Below, in pieces: positions 1 to 9,797 of a stretch of DNA of 32,573 bases. Position 1 is the stretch's first letter, and each line of letters begins with the position of its first letter. This DNA comes from Microcoleus sp. CAN_BIN18. GTDB lineage: Bacteria > Cyanobacteriota > Cyanobacteriia > Cyanobacteriales > Microcoleaceae. The notes beneath the pieces were generated by a model. That model was not told where the DNA came from and searched no databases. It saw only the letters and a program-made list of their open reading frames with translations. The stretch spans positions 1-32,573 of the forward strand of contig JAJAYT010000056.1 in assembly GCA_026786085.1 (NCBI GenBank), written 5' to 3'. A program made the position numbers and the translations under genes.

Positions 1-119
1 ATGGTGTGCTTTGTATTTTGCTATGTTCTGTTCGTTCTGCCGTATTACATGCGGGTTTTTTTTGGGTAATTAAAGTCTTATCTATTAACCAATCCGATCG
101 TTGTCAATCGATGGCGAAC

Positions 120-1943
120 TCATCGCGTTTTTTGGTGAGGCCTTCCATCTAAAAACTGCGATTTATCGGAATTTTGATGACCGTTTGAGACTTCTTGCAT
201 CGAATTTTTAAACCAGATGGACTGTTGGGGGAATGGCATAGAAATTTTCTCTTCATCAAATACCTGCTTCAATCGTCGGCGAAACTCGCGTCCGACTTCC
301 CACTTTTTCAGCGGTTGAGTTTGAATCAAGAGGCGAATCGTAATGCTATTTTCACCAAACGCATCAACGCCCAGTACCTTGGGAGGTTCTAAGATTAATT
401 CTTGCCACTCAGAATCCAAACTCATTTGAGTCGCTGCTTTTTTAATTACGGCGATCGCACGGTCAATATCGGTATCATAAGCAACCTCAATACCTAAATT
501 CACACGAGACCAACTGCTCGTATGGTTTTTTACCATCGTAATACTACCATTTGGAATACTAATTAGATCGCCATCTTGGTTCCGTAATTGAGTTACCCGC
601 AGGTTCATTGTTTCCACGGTTCCACTTTCATTGTTAGCAGTGATTATATCACCAACGCCATACTGATCCTCCAAGAGAAAAAACAGTCCGTTAATCATGT
701 CTTTGACAAGACTTTGAGAGCCAAACGAAATCGCCACCCCAAAAATACTCACACTTGCCAAAAGCGGCACAAGATTAACACCCAAAATTGACAAAGCAGT
801 CAATCCGCCAGCAGCAATACAACAGAAACCGCTAGCTCCCTTCATCACGCCGGAAAAGGTTTGTAGTCGCTGAATCGTTCGGACTGATGCACTGTCGGGA
901 AGGAATTGCCCCTGACTCAGGGCTGCTACAAAATGGTCAATTACAACGAAGCTGATGCGAAGTATTAGGTAAGTTGCAGCCCCAATTAAGATTAAGTTGA
1001 GTAAGGTGACGCTCAAACCCTTCAGCAATAGTGATTGCAGCCATCGAGTCTGCGGAAACAGGCTCAAGCAAAATGAAATTCCGCCTCCCCACAGGCCAAG
1101 CTGTCCCAGTTGCAATAACCGCTGTCGTACTTCGTACCAAAATTTGATCCGCTGCTTCTGAGCAATTTTTTGTTGCTGTTTGGAAGCACTCGCTGCTGCT
1201 TCATCCTGCTCCTGTTCTGACAAATCTTCTACTTGTTGCTCTTGGGAAGCATTGAGTTGTTCGATTTGTGTTAAGACTGCTCCATAACGGGCTTTGATAT
1301 AGCGCTGTCTGAGGCGCATTCCCAGACTGATCAGGAGCATAGATAGCATGACTCCGCCCGATCGCAATGCCTGCTTTGCTAAAAACTCTGGCTGATGTTC
1401 CCGTTGAGACGCAAGCAGGGCATTCTTAATAATTTGAGTCAAGTTTTGAGTGTGAGTGGTTAGCTCGACTCCGTACAGGCGAGCATCGTCAGTGGTAACG
1501 GTCATCAAATAGTTTCCATTAACAGAGATAATGGGAAGTTGACTGGTTTGGTCTACGTTGTAATCGACTTCTAATTTCCCTGTTTCAAAGTTGGTATTAG
1601 CAATTTCTTGAAGCTGATTTGTAACGGTTTGTACTCTTTGCTGAATGGGTGAGATAGAAATTGCTTCTTGCTGCTTGGTGTTGAGCGCAGGAGCTGTCAA
1701 AGCAAATATCTGACGACCATCTAAATGAACATCACCGACAACAAAGTTGGTGCTATCGTTGGCGGAATAGATATTGAATAATCGCTGTGGTTGTGGAGAT
1801 GAGGGTTGTCCGGCCACTGGCACTATTGACGCGCCCAAGAGGAAGATGAATGCACCAATTGCCAAAGCAATTTTGCGCCACAGGTAATTAGTTCGACGAG
1901 AATTAAGATTTATCCAGTTCAAGCAAGACATTTTTCTACACAT
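120..1943 (-). CDS. MscS-family mechanosensitive ion channel
   Basis: Predicted inner-membrane channel that opens under membrane tension to release solutes during hypo-osmotic shock. The 607-residue product begins with a signal-like segment (about residues 23-45, ending near VAGQ). A periplasmic domain of about 145 residues follows, then a membrane segment near 195-211 and a Glu/Gln/Ala-rich, probably coiled-coil stretch (about 222-265). Further membrane segments lie near 275-296, 305-335 and 366-402. The last leads into the MscS pore-helix signature (FGVAISFGSQSLVKD, 401-415) and a beta domain with VGDII and DGDLISIPNG. The C-terminal alpha/beta domain includes GVDAFGENSITIR. It is longer than minimal MscS (about 290 residues) because of the N-terminal half, like other extended channels. 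ATG at 1943 gives the longest form; Met5 (1931) is an equally possible start, and neither has a clear ribosome site. The channel class is secure; the sensed ligand or tension threshold is unknown. Confidence 0.9.
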   Translation of the reverse strand: MCRKMSCLNWINLNSRRTNYLWRKIALAIGAFIFLLGASIVPVAGQPSSPQPQRLFNIYSANDSTNFVVGDVHLDGRQIFALTAPALNTKQQEAISISPIQQRVQTVTNQLQEIANTNFETGKLEVDYNVDQTSQLPIISVNGNYLMTVTTDDARLYGVELTTHTQNLTQIIKNALLASQREHQPEFLAKQALRSGGVMLSMLLISLGMRLRQRYIKARYGAVLTQIEQLNASQEQQVEDLSEQEQDEAAASASKQQQKIAQKQRIKFWYEVRQRLLQLGQLGLWGGGISFCLSLFPQTRWLQSLLLKGLSVTLLNLILIGAATYLILRISFVVIDHFVAALSQGQFLPDSASVRTIQRLQTFSGVMKGASGFCCIAAGGLTALSILGVNLVPLLASVSIFGVAISFGSQSLVKDMINGLFFLLEDQYGVGDIITANNESGTVETMNLRVTQLRNQDGDLISIPNGSITMVKNHTSSWSRVNLGIEVAYDTDIDRAIAVIKKAATQMSLDSEWQELILEPPKVLGVDAFGENSITIRLLIQTQPLKKWEVGREFRRRLKQVFDEEKISMPFPQQSIWFKNSMQEVSNGHQNSDKSQFLDGRPHQKTR

Positions 1944-2344
1944 TGCATATTTGTATCAAGGTCTCACCTGGGTTTGATTGCTACAGAATGCAGTTGACGG
2001 CGATCGCAATCTGCGCGGCCGCTATTAAGCCAAGGATGATGGCGCAATACGGTGGCCTTGAGGTGGGATCGCTCAAAGCCAGAGGAATTGAGCCAATGAT
2101 GGTGGTGAGGCCTGACTCGATCGACTAAAGGGTTGAGTTCGATCGGCGGTTTCGCCACCAAAGCTGTCATTATAACGCTGTAGCCAGGACTGTTTGATTA
2201 GATGAGAAATTGAGGCGCTGTCACAGTCGTGGCTGGCAAATTCTGCGATCGCCCGATCGGCAATCATCTGTCGCTTTTAATCGGGCAAATTAAAAAATGT
2301 TTTAGCTGCTGCATAGCAAGCAAAGGTAACGCAGCAAGCGACAG
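1944..2344. other. Spacer without a convincing gene (mscS/DUF2358)
   Basis: About 400 bases lie between the 3' end of the DUF2358 gene and the 5' end of mscS. Only short overlapping open frames (about 60-70 codons) are present. On the minus strand, 2073-2267 is open from ATG and contains ADRAIAEFASHD. A different minus frame near 1984-2127 is hydrophobic (IILGLIAAAQIAIAV). This could be a decayed gene, but I recognise no family and frame changes would be needed. The mscS promoter should lie in this stretch; I cannot place it. Confidence 0.4.
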
Positions 2345-2737
2345 TCACTTTTGAGTTACGACGGGAAACACAAGCTGTTTGAGAACATCAAAGCGCGAAC
2401 AGTTCCAGTAATCGATGTGGGAAACGATTAAATCATCGCTGTTGACTTTCATTTCGCTTCTACCGCTAATTGCCATTTTCGGCCGCCAAGGTAACGGTGC
2501 GAACCAACTCAGCGTCCAGCGGGTTTCTATGCTATCTCCCGACTGCGAAATTCCGTGCAAGTCTAGATTTATATCCTGAAAAAAAGTCCCCATAAACCCG
2601 ATCATTTTGCGGTAGCGATCGACTCCTGTAAATCGATTCACAGGGTCTTCAAAATAAACATCTTTTGCGTAAATGTTGTAACTCTGATTTTCAGGAAATC
2701 TGCGGTAGTCATCTTTGAGAATTTCCAGAATATTCAT
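2345..2737 (-). CDS. DUF2358 family protein (SnoaL/NTF2-like fold)
   Basis: A 130-residue soluble protein matching the cyanobacterial and plant-plastid DUF2358 family as I remember it. The N-terminus (MNILEILKDDYRRFPENQ) is followed by YAKDVYFEDPVNRFTGVDRY, the most recognisable family block. A middle part rich in strands (ETRWTLSWFAPLPWRP) and a C-terminal HIDYWNCSRFDVLKQLV come next. The arrangement suggests an NTF2/SnoaL-like alpha+beta barrel with an aromatic pocket. No function is established and no catalytic residues can be named. It is full length for the family and the start matches the conserved N-terminus. It is probably monocistronic: mscS downstream on the same strand is 400 bases away and the next gene upstream is divergent. 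The spacer upstream of the start is AT-rich and offers several TATAAT-like boxes. Confidence 0.85.
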   Translation of the reverse strand: MNILEILKDDYRRFPENQSYNIYAKDVYFEDPVNRFTGVDRYRKMIGFMGTFFQDINLDLHGISQSGDSIETRWTLSWFAPLPWRPKMAISGRSEMKVNSDDLIVSHIDYWNCSRFDVLKQLVFPVVTQK

Positions 2738-2867
2738 TATTATTAATTATAGGCCTTAAATTACTATAATATAATCATACCAAAAAATAGGGTTTCCCAT
2801 CCGGGCCTCCCAGGATTCCCCAAGTTTTTAGAACAGGGTATAAATTCCCGTCTTAAAAACCTTGTCC

Positions 2868-2906
2868 TCAACTGTCCCAGGTCAACTGTCCCAGGTCAAC
2901 TGTCAA
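2868..2906. repeat. 14-bp tandem repeat upstream of GST gene
   Basis: The unit TCAACTGTCCCAGG occurs twice in full (2868-2881, 2882-2895) and is followed by a partial third copy (TCAACTGTCAA). The 14-bp unit is twice the 7-bp period of the other simple repeats in this window. It ends 11 bases before the GST start codon, so copy number could affect the leader of that transcript. Confidence 0.85.
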
Positions 2907-2917
2907 CAGCACAACTT

Positions 2918-3532
2918 ATGATCGACCTCTACACTTTTACCACACCCAACGGCCGCAAAGTCTCGATCATGCTCGAAGAAATAGGTTTACCCTACAACAC
3001 GCACATCATCGACATCAGCAAAAACGATCAATTTACCCCAGAATTCATCGCCATCAACCCCAACAGCAAAATACCTGCAATAGTCGATCGGGATAACGGC
3101 ATCACCATCTTCGAGTCAGGCGCAATCCTGATCTATTTGGCAGAAAAAGTAGGCAAATTTCTGCCCACAGACAAAGAAAAATACTTTCAAGTCATGGAAT
3201 GGCTGATGTTTCAAATGGCCAGCGTCGGCCCCATGTTCGGTCAACTCAACCACTTCAAACGCTTTGCACCCGAACAAATTCCCTATGCGATTGGGCGCTA
3301 CGAAAAAGAAACCCTGCGACTCTACGGAGTATTAGACAATCAACTAGCAAAACACGAATACATCTGTGGCGACTATTCCATTGCCGATATTGCTACTTAT
3401 CCGTGGGTTGCTATTTACGAATTTCAAGGATTAACCCTCGACAACCACCCCCACCTCAAACGCTGGGTAGAAACCTTGCAGAAGCGCCCAGCGGTTGAGC
3501 GCGGCATGGCAGTTCCATCTATACAAAAATAG
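2918..3532 (+). CDS. Glutathione S-transferase, YfcG-like (nu class)
   Basis: Cytosolic glutathione-dependent enzyme; by analogy with E. coli YfcG it is more likely a glutathione-disulfide-bond oxidoreductase than a classical conjugating transferase. The 204 residues comprise an N-terminal thioredoxin-fold domain (1-80) starting MIDLYTFTTPNGRK. Thr9 and Asn11 occupy the positions of the YfcG residues that contact glutathione sulfur. The cis-Pro and SNAIL-like segment are NPNSKIPAIVD and FESGAILIYLAEK. A helical C-terminal domain follows (about 88-200), with QMASVGPMFGQLNHF and the N-capping motif YSIADIATYPW. Length and order are normal. The start is fixed by the conserved N-terminus, although no strong ribosome site is visible. 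It converges on icd, sharing a hairpin-rich spacer. Confidence 0.92.
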   Translation: MIDLYTFTTPNGRKVSIMLEEIGLPYNTHIIDISKNDQFTPEFIAINPNSKIPAIVDRDNGITIFESGAILIYLAEKVGKFLPTDKEKYFQVMEWLMFQMASVGPMFGQLNHFKRFAPEQIPYAIGRYEKETLRLYGVLDNQLAKHEYICGDYSIADIATYPWVAIYEFQGLTLDNHPHLKRWVETLQKRPAVERGMAVPSIQK

Positions 3533-3540
3533 GACTTTTT

Positions 3541-3567
3541 TGTGGCGGGCTAGAAGCCCACCCCACA
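3541..3567. terminator. Hairpin in the GST/icd convergent spacer
   Basis: An imperfect inverted repeat (TGTGGCGGGCT, loop AGAA, GCCCACCCCACA) begins 8 bases after the GST stop. A second copy of the GCCCACCCCACA motif at about 3597-3609 pairs imperfectly with TTGTGGAACGGGC near 3625-3637. Lying between convergent genes, these could end transcription from both sides. They also resemble dispersed cyanobacterial intergenic repeats, so the terminator role is an inference. Confidence 0.45.
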
Positions 3568-3666
3568 GTAATCTTATGATTTTCGGCGCTGCTCAAAGCC
3601 CACCCCACAATCAAATTCACTCTTTGTGGAACGGGCTTCGACGCCGTTCAAAAAAATCCCTCAAAC

Positions 3667-5091
3667 CTAATCAGCGAAATGCTTAATAATCGCATCTGCA
3701 AACTCAGAACACTTAAGTTCCGGCACCGGCGGCTCCATCAAGCGAGCCAAATCATAGGTAACTTCACCATTAGAAATTGCCGCGCCCAAACCCTTCTTAA
3801 TCAAATCTGCGGCTTCCTGCCATCCCATATATTCCAACATCATCACCCCAGATAAAATCAGGGAACCGGGATTGACTTTATCCAAACCGGCGTGTTTCGG
3901 TGCAGTGCCGTGAGTCGCCTCAAAAACAGCACATTCATCACCAATATTCGCGCCCGGGCCCATGCCCAATCCGCCGACAATTGCGGCTGCTGCATCGGAC
4001 AAATAATCGCCGTTCAAATTCATTGTCGCCAAAATCGAATATTCACCGGGCCTGGTTTGAATTTGTTGGAAAATACTGTCAGCAATTCTGTCGTTGACCA
4101 TAATTTTTTCTTTCCACTTGCCACCGCCATGACTATCCCAAATTGCAGCCAGAACATCGGCGACTTCCTGAGTAATTTTGGCTTGTTTTTCGGGCGTCAA
4201 AGCATCGTATCCCGGGTCTATTTGGCGGGCATTGTCTTCTAAGCTAATCTCAGGATTTTGTTCTTTGTTGCCGAGAATCCAAGACTCTCTTTCTGTCACG
4301 CACTCAGCGCGATATTCGGTGGTTGCTAATTCGTAACCCCAATCTCGGAAAGCTCCTTCGGTGTATTTCATGATGTTGCCTTTGTGCACCAATGTTACTT
4401 GCTGCTTTTCTTTTGGCAACCGCAAAGCGTGAGTCATTGCCCGCCGCACTAAGCGCTGAGAACCGCTTTTGCTAATTGGTTTAATTCCGATTCCAGAATC
4501 GAGGCGAATTTGTTTTTTGCCGTGTTCTGGTGTGGCTGGAATTAACTCATTATTGAGATATTCAATTAATTTTTTGCCGATTTCGCTGTCTTTTGCCCAT
4601 TCAATTCCGAGATAAATATCTTCTGTATTTTCCCGGTAAATAATGACATCCAGCAGTTCTGGAGTTTTATGCAATGATGGGGTTCCATCATAATATTTGC
4701 AGGGGCGGACGCAGGCGTAAAGGTCAAAGATTTGCCGCAAAGCTACGTTGAGCGATCGAATTCCGCCACCGATTGGGGTTGTCAGCGGGCCTTTGATGGC
4801 GACTCCGTATTCTTTGATGGCGTCTAGGGAATCCTGGGGCAAATATTGGTATGTACCGTAGATATCGCAGGCTTCGTCGCCGACATAAACCTTAAACCAG
4901 TTGATTTTACGATCGCCACCATAGGCTATTTCTACCGCAGCATCCATGACTTTCTGGGATGCTGGCCACAGGTCTACGCCCGTACCGTCGCCGCGTATGA
5001 AGGGGATAATTGGGTCGTTGGGGACGATCGGCAAACCGTCTTTGAATGTAATTTTAGAACCAGTTGTGGGGGCTACAATCTTTTCGTACAT
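3667..5091 (-). CDS. icd: NADP-dependent isocitrate dehydrogenase
   Basis: Oxidises isocitrate to 2-oxoglutarate and CO2 with NADP+; in cyanobacteria this supplies the carbon skeleton for ammonium assimilation through GS-GOGAT. The 474-residue product shows the substrate loop [13 protein letters not shown] (the Ser aligns with the phosphorylated Ser113 of E. coli Icd). It also has KHNIMKY-type catalytic Lys context ([17 protein letters not shown]), acidic metal ligands around [13 protein letters not shown], and the cofactor segment [17 protein letters not shown]. It is about 55 residues longer than E. coli Icd because of an insert between [12 protein letters not shown] and [10 protein letters not shown], which I recall as usual for cyanobacterial enzymes. 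Start is ATG at 5091. No aceK-like gene is present, so regulation by phosphorylation is not implied. Confidence 0.97.
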   Translation of the reverse strand: MYEKIVAPTTGSKITFKDGLPIVPNDPIIPFIRGDGTGVDLWPASQKVMDAAVEIAYGGDRKINWFKVYVGDEACDIYGTYQYLPQDSLDAIKEYGVAIKGPLTTPIGGGIRSLNVALRQIFDLYACVRPCKYYDGTPSLHKTPELLDVIIYRENTEDIYLGIEWAKDSEIGKKLIEYLNNELIPATPEHGKKQIRLDSGIGIKPISKSGSQRLVRRAMTHALRLPKEKQQVTLVHKGNIMKYTEGAFRDWGYELATTEYRAECVTERESWILGNKEQNPEISLEDNARQIDPGYDALTPEKQAKITQEVADVLAAIWDSHGGGKWKEKIMVNDRIADSIFQQIQTRPGEYSILATMNLNGDYLSDAAAAIVGGLGMGPGANIGDECAVFEATHGTAPKHAGLDKVNPGSLILSGVMMLEYMGWQEAADLIKKGLGAAISNGEVTYDLARLMEPPVPELKCSEFADAIIKHFAD

Positions 5092-5140
5092 ATCTTAATA
5101 GTGCGGATAGCAATTCTCCCTATTTTGCCACTATTATACC

Positions 5141-5194
5141 AGAAGGAAGAAGGAAGAAGGAAGAAGGAAGAAGGAAGAAAGAAAAAAGAAGAAG
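5141..5194. repeat. AGAAGGA heptamer array (STRR), icd leader side
   Basis: Five exact consecutive AGAAGGA units occupy 5141-5175. A sixth with one change (AGAAAGA) follows, then degenerate A/G sequence to about 5194. The array lies 50 bases upstream of the icd start codon. Heptameric tandem repeats are a known feature of filamentous cyanobacterial genomes. Confidence 0.9.
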
Positions 5195-5458
5195 CGATCG
5201 GCTGCAGGTCACTGTGCTAATCTGGCGATCGTAAATTTAAAACTAAATTTAAAAAAAGTAGCAAAGATAGCAGAAGTTTCTTTCAAGTATGCCCATCTAT
5301 CTTTCAGCGCTACTGTTCGGGACATCGTTGAAGCAAGTCACAATGGTGATTGCTTTTTGACCGCAGATGACAGCGGATGATAGCGGATTATTTTGAGGAT
5401 ATGACAACCACCAAGACATTTAGGACGTTCTTAATTTTGGAAATATAAGATTTTATTG

Positions 5459-5545
5459 CTTCTTCTTTCTTATTTCCTTCTTTCTGATTTCCTTCTTCCC
5501 TTCTTGTCTTATTTCCTTCTTCCTTCTTCCTTCTTCCTTCTTCCT
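5459..5545. repeat. Heptamer array abutting the dedA stop codon
   Basis: On the minus strand the sequence immediately after the dedA TAA reads AGGAAGA repeated in phase for about four units (5515-5545). It then becomes a degenerate A/G tract to about 5459. The unit is the same purine-rich heptamer as at 5141 and 15324, in the same orientation relative to the upstream gene as at 15324. It would form the start of the dedA 3' untranslated region. Confidence 0.9.
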
Positions 5546-6163
5546 TTATTTGCGATATTTTTCCTTCTGCATATTCTTCTTGATAACCCACAAAATAAAT
5601 CCGATGACAATGGTCACTGCAACTATTTTAGAAACTGGAGCTAGATAATCATCTACAAGTGCATAATTTTCGGCTAGCTTATATCCGGCAAAAGTGAGGA
5701 AACTCACCCACAAAATTGTGCCGCCTGTTGAGTAGATTAAAAACGGGATTAAAGGCATATTGTTGATGCCTGCGGGGAGGGAAATTAGGGTGCGAACTCC
5801 GGGGACGAGGCGACACAAAAATACGGCTTTGTTGCCGTGTCTGGTAAACCATCTATTTGCTTTGTCAATATCGGCACCGGATACTGCGATCCATTTGCCA
5901 TATTTGTCGGCTAAATCCCTCAAGCGTTCTTCGCTTAATAATTTACCTGCATAGTACCAGGGAAACGCTCCTAAAACTGTGCCGATTGTCCCTGCTGCGA
6001 TCGCCGGTGCCAACTGCATACCGTCGCCCTTGGATGCGGTGAATCCTGCCAGGGGCATAATCAATTCTGAGGGGATGGGCGGGAACAGGTTTTCTAAGAA
6101 CATCAACAGTCCAATGCCCAGATAGCCCATTGACTGCATTGTGTTAGTTATCCATTCAACCAT
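5546..6163 (-). CDS. DedA family integral membrane protein
   Basis: A 205-residue polytopic membrane protein of the DedA (SNARE-associated/VTT) family; members act as lipid transporters or flippases, possibly proton-coupled. Signatures seen are Glu24 in FLENLFPPIPSE (22-33), the amphipathic re-entrant region after it, WYYAGK (69-74), and the Arg motif CRLVPGVRTLISLPAG (117-132) with Arg118 and Arg124. C-terminal membrane helices are near 139-160 and 178-195, and the tail is very basic (IKKNMQKEKYRK). Length is typical. ATG at 6163 has only a weak ribosome site. A heptamer array begins at the base after the stop codon. A separate, truncated dedA relative lies at 7752-7979. The transported lipid cannot be told from sequence. 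Confidence 0.92.
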   Translation of the reverse strand: MVEWITNTMQSMGYLGIGLLMFLENLFPPIPSELIMPLAGFTASKGDGMQLAPAIAAGTIGTVLGAFPWYYAGKLLSEERLRDLADKYGKWIAVSGADIDKANRWFTRHGNKAVFLCRLVPGVRTLISLPAGINNMPLIPFLIYSTGGTILWVSFLTFAGYKLAENYALVDDYLAPVSKIVAVTIVIGFILWVIKKNMQKEKYRK

Positions 6164-6281
6164 TTTGATTTAATAATTGGTAATAGGTACAGCAGAAGGA
6201 AGTTCGGCAACGGATTATGTAACGGATTTAACGGATGTCAGGAAGACCGAATGCCGAAGTTGGAAGAAGGAAGTTCATGAA

Positions 6282-6310
6282 GTAGGGACACGGCAATGCC
6301 GTGTCCCTAC
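6282..6310. terminator. Perfect 14-bp inverted repeat downstream of ahcY
   Basis: Arms GTAGGGACACGGCA and its exact reverse complement are separated by a single A. The element starts 23 bases after the ahcY stop codon and could fold into a long hairpin in the ahcY 3' region. There is no run of T after it, so it may be a dispersed repeat or an RNA-stabilising hairpin rather than a true intrinsic terminator. Confidence 0.6.
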
Positions 6311-6333
6311 GGTGGGGATAGATAGATCGATGA

Positions 6334-7635
<1,302 letters not shown>

Positions 7636-7751
7636 TCAACTTTATCAGTTGTACCAGATTAACCTAAGTCGCTGCAAGTTTCCCGATTTATCGATCTTAT
7701 CTTGTGCCCGATCGACCTTTTTGACACATACCAGTCTCGCATTCGGGCCAC

Positions 7752-7979
7752 TCAATCTTTTTTGTGACTGCGGCGTTCTTGAATTATATGAATAATCGAA
7801 GGCACAAAAGAAAGTACGATTATTCCGAAAACAATCGGCAGTAAATATTTATCAACTCGATCGGCAGGAATCATCTTTCCCAAATAATAACCCAGCAGCG
7901 TTATCCCCACCGTCCACAAAAAACCACCGATCAGGTTATAAAACATAAAAGTTTTGTATTTCATTAAACCTGCTAGGTC
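7752..7979 (-). pseudogene. 3' fragment of a second dedA gene
   Basis: The minus strand encodes LAGLMKYKTFMFYNLIGG, then FLWTVGITLLGYYLGKMIPA and a C-terminal membrane helix ending in a basic tail (ERRSHKKD). This is the C-terminal third of a DedA family protein of a different subfamily from 5546-6163. The conserved N-terminal Glu and the Arg motif are absent. Similarity stops at about 7979, where the sequence switches to the mscS remnant on the other strand. An ATG at 7964 would give 70 residues, but this is a broken gene, not a small gene. Breakpoint position is estimated from where family-like residues end. Confidence 0.75.
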
Positions 7980-7981
7980 AA

Positions 7982-8809
7982 GGAATCGAGGCAGTGCCGT
8001 CGCTAGCAGTTGCAGTGGTAATTCTTTTCGTGACCCGGACGGTGGCTAGATCCGTCCAGCAAATAGTCTCGGCAGCTACCGAACGTATTGTTAAAAGTTG
8101 ATCTTTGCGATCGCTCACGAGTGCAAACTAGCTATGCCTTGACGTGGGTCATCGGCAGTTCCCTCGCCTGCGTGATTGCTTTCCCGGCTTTGCGTCCGGG
8201 AGACATCATCGGTTTGTTAGGATTGGGTTCAGTAGCTGTTAGTTTCGCTTTTCAAGACATCTTCAACAACTTTTTAGCACCTATATTGATGCTGCTGCAC
8301 GAACGGTTCCAATTAGGCGACCAGATAGTTGTAGAAGGCTTTGAAGGTACTGTTGAAGAGATTTCGATGCGATCGACTCAAATTCTGACTGATCGGGGAA
8401 AGCGAGTTATCGTGCCGAATGCGATCGTCTTTACCAATTCAGTGCGGGTACTCACAGCGATGCCGCACAGGCGAACCGACCTGCCTTTAATTTTAGACTA
8501 CTATCCGAACCTTCCTTAGCAATTTAAACCTTGCTTGAAGCTATTTTTGAAGTTGAAGGCGTTTTTTCGGAACCAACTCCAGAAGTAGATATTTCAGGCA
8601 TTAACGATGGTTCTTTTCATCTAATTGTCCGCTATTGGACATTGCCGGAACAAGCTCAGGTGCGACGGACAAAAACCAGGGCTGTGGTGGCGATTAAAGT
8701 CGCGTGCGATCGATCGGGCATGAGAATTCCTCAACCCGTAGCGATAAATTTGTACGACTTGCACTCGTCGAACAACTCTGCGTTAAATTCAGCTAACAAC
8801 GGAGAATAA
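7982..8809 (+). pseudogene. Frameshifted, 5'-truncated MscS-type channel gene
   Basis: Three reading frames are needed to read one MscS-like protein. Frame one (7982-8101) gives LAVAVVILFVTRTVARS and SAATERIVKS, then a TGA at 8099-8101. Frame two (about 8118-8519) gives QTSYALTWVIG, the pore region GLLGLGSVAVSFAFQDIFNN and HERFQLGDQIVVEGFEGTVE, then a TAG after DYYPNLP. Frame three (8531-8809) gives LLEAIFEVEGVFSEPTPEVD, RYWTLPEQAQVRRTKTRAVV and a short tail. In intact relatives these parts are continuous, so there are two frameshifts plus loss of the N-terminal membrane region. The gene is not functional as a channel unless the frameshifts are sequencing errors. It is a different subfamily from the intact channel at 120-1943. 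Confidence 0.8.
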
Positions 8810-8816
8810 GGAATGA

Positions 8817-8900
8817 GAATTAAATAACTTCCACAAGTTTGTGGGACGGGCTCTCCCGCCCATCCCTCAAGAACAATTAAAATTGTAAGTTATTTAATTC
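8817..8900. mobile_element. 84-bp MITE-like element with 14-bp terminal inverted repeats
   Basis: The ends GAATTAAATAACTT (8817-8830) and AAGTTATTTAATTC (8887-8900) are exact reverse complements. The interior carries a second nested inverted motif (GGGACGGGC / GCCCATCCC). No target duplication is obvious. It starts 8 bases after the stop of the mscS pseudogene. The size and perfect termini suggest a small non-autonomous element or an intergenic palindromic repeat. Confidence 0.55.
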
Positions 8901-9095
8901 GCGATCCTAAGCTGCTGCGCGATCGAGAGATTGTCTGTGATGTTCGAGGGAGATGGGGAGATCGGGCGAGCGAATCGATTGCCGAACTTCCTGCTTAAAT
9001 CAAGCAAAAGGCGAGCCGATTTCCCATCAGCGCGCCTGCAAATCTTATTCTTTTTTCTCAAACGTAAATTGAGCAGATCGTTCTAGCTAAAAAAA

Positions 9096-9797
9096 TTAGG
9101 AAACTGTCTTGCTCGCGCGGCGGCGACGTGCTGCAACCAAGCCGCCGAAACCGAGAGCCAAACCAGTCATGGTAATCGGTTCGGGAACTGCTTCGGCGCT
9201 CACGGTGAAGTCTTGGAAATCCTTGTCGTTAGCGTTACCGCGATCGTCAAAGGAGATTAGGGTGCCTCCCTTAGACAGAGAACTTAGTCCGTCTGTGTAT
9301 TGTCCAGCAGTTTGGAAGACGTTCGTTGTTTCTTTGCCTAGTGCGCTCCACAGCGGGGACGCACCGCCAAACACGGCTTGCTGACTGCCGCCGTTCAAGG
9401 AAGAGGTCGAGTAGACAGTGCCCGCCCTAGCGCCATTGTAGAGGCTGCTGAGTCCCAAAGTGTAAACTTGATTTGCCAGGAATTGGAACCTTACGGGGCC
9501 TGAACGGACTGTATTGCCCAAGGTTCCTTTCCATTCGTTGGCGCCGCCGTTGTCTGAGGATTTAGTTTCCGAAAACAGCGTGCTGACTAGAGATGCCACC
9601 GAATTGTTTACTTGGTAGATGCCCAAAGATGAAGTGTACGCACCGTGAGATTCTTTGAAGTTAAATTCGACCTGTTGGTCTTGGGCGAATGTGATGCCGT
9701 TGGTACCGAAAGAGAAGGCCTGCGCTGGAGTTCCGGCACCCAACAGAACTGTGGCGACTGCGGTGGCTGTTAAAGCGGAGAAGACTTTGGTATTCAT
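9096..9797 (-). CDS. PEP-CTERM sorting domain protein
   Basis: Predicted exported surface or extracellular protein that is processed by an exosortase. Starting at ATG 9797 the product is about 233 residues. It has a signal peptide (NTKVFSALTATAVATVLLG, cleavage near PAQA-FS), then a low-complexity Ser/Gly/Asn-rich domain of about 175 residues. It ends with the classic tripartite PEP-CTERM signal: VPEP, a hydrophobic stretch (MTGLALGFGGLVA) and the basic cluster ARRRRASK. A longer frame opens at 9866, but its extra 23 residues would precede a perfect signal peptide. AAAGG lies about 9 bases before 9797, so the shorter start is preferred. The central domain is not one I recognise; an FDDRGNANDKDFQDFTV segment resembles the DUF4114/PEP-CTERM 'ND-D-DFND' theme. 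No exosortase gene is in the window. Confidence 0.85.
   Translation of the reverse strand: MNTKVFSALTATAVATVLLGAGTPAQAFSFGTNGITFAQDQQVEFNFKESHGAYTSSLGIYQVNNSVASLVSTLFSETKSSDNGGANEWKGTLGNTVRSGPVRFQFLANQVYTLGLSSLYNGARAGTVYSTSSLNGGSQQAVFGGASPLWSALGKETTNVFQTAGQYTDGLSSLSKGGTLISFDDRGNANDKDFQDFTVSAEAVPEPITMTGLALGFGGLVAARRRRASKTVS

Larger units (their letters stand above)
5092..5545. other. Repeat-rich spacer between dedA and icd
   Basis: This 454-base spacer must hold the icd promoter. It is bracketed by two AGAAGGA-type heptamer arrays in opposite orientation (purine-rich near 5141-5194, pyrimidine-rich near 5459-5545). Between them the sequence is AT-rich, with a stretch around 5357-5388 like the dispersed 'GCAGAT/GCGGAT' repeats of this group. 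No gene with a start codon is supported. Confidence 0.6.

Noticed and set aside
1-69. 22-codon frame starting at the first base
   Set aside because: Too short, hydrophobic by chance, and the window edge prevents judging context.
2073-2267. Minus-strand 64-codon open frame and a hydrophobic alternative frame at 1984-2127
   Set aside because: They could be remnants of one gene, but no family is recognisable and frame jumps are required. Not supported as a gene.
4846-5220. Plus-strand 124-codon frame running from antisense icd into the heptamer array
   Set aside because: It is antisense to a strongly supported gene, and its tail is only the translated repeat (Lys/Glu/Gly).
5233-5376. Open frame containing KIAEVSFKYAHLSFSATVRD
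   Set aside because: The frame lacks a start codon and any known family, and the 3' end runs into a dispersed repeat. At most a gene remnant.
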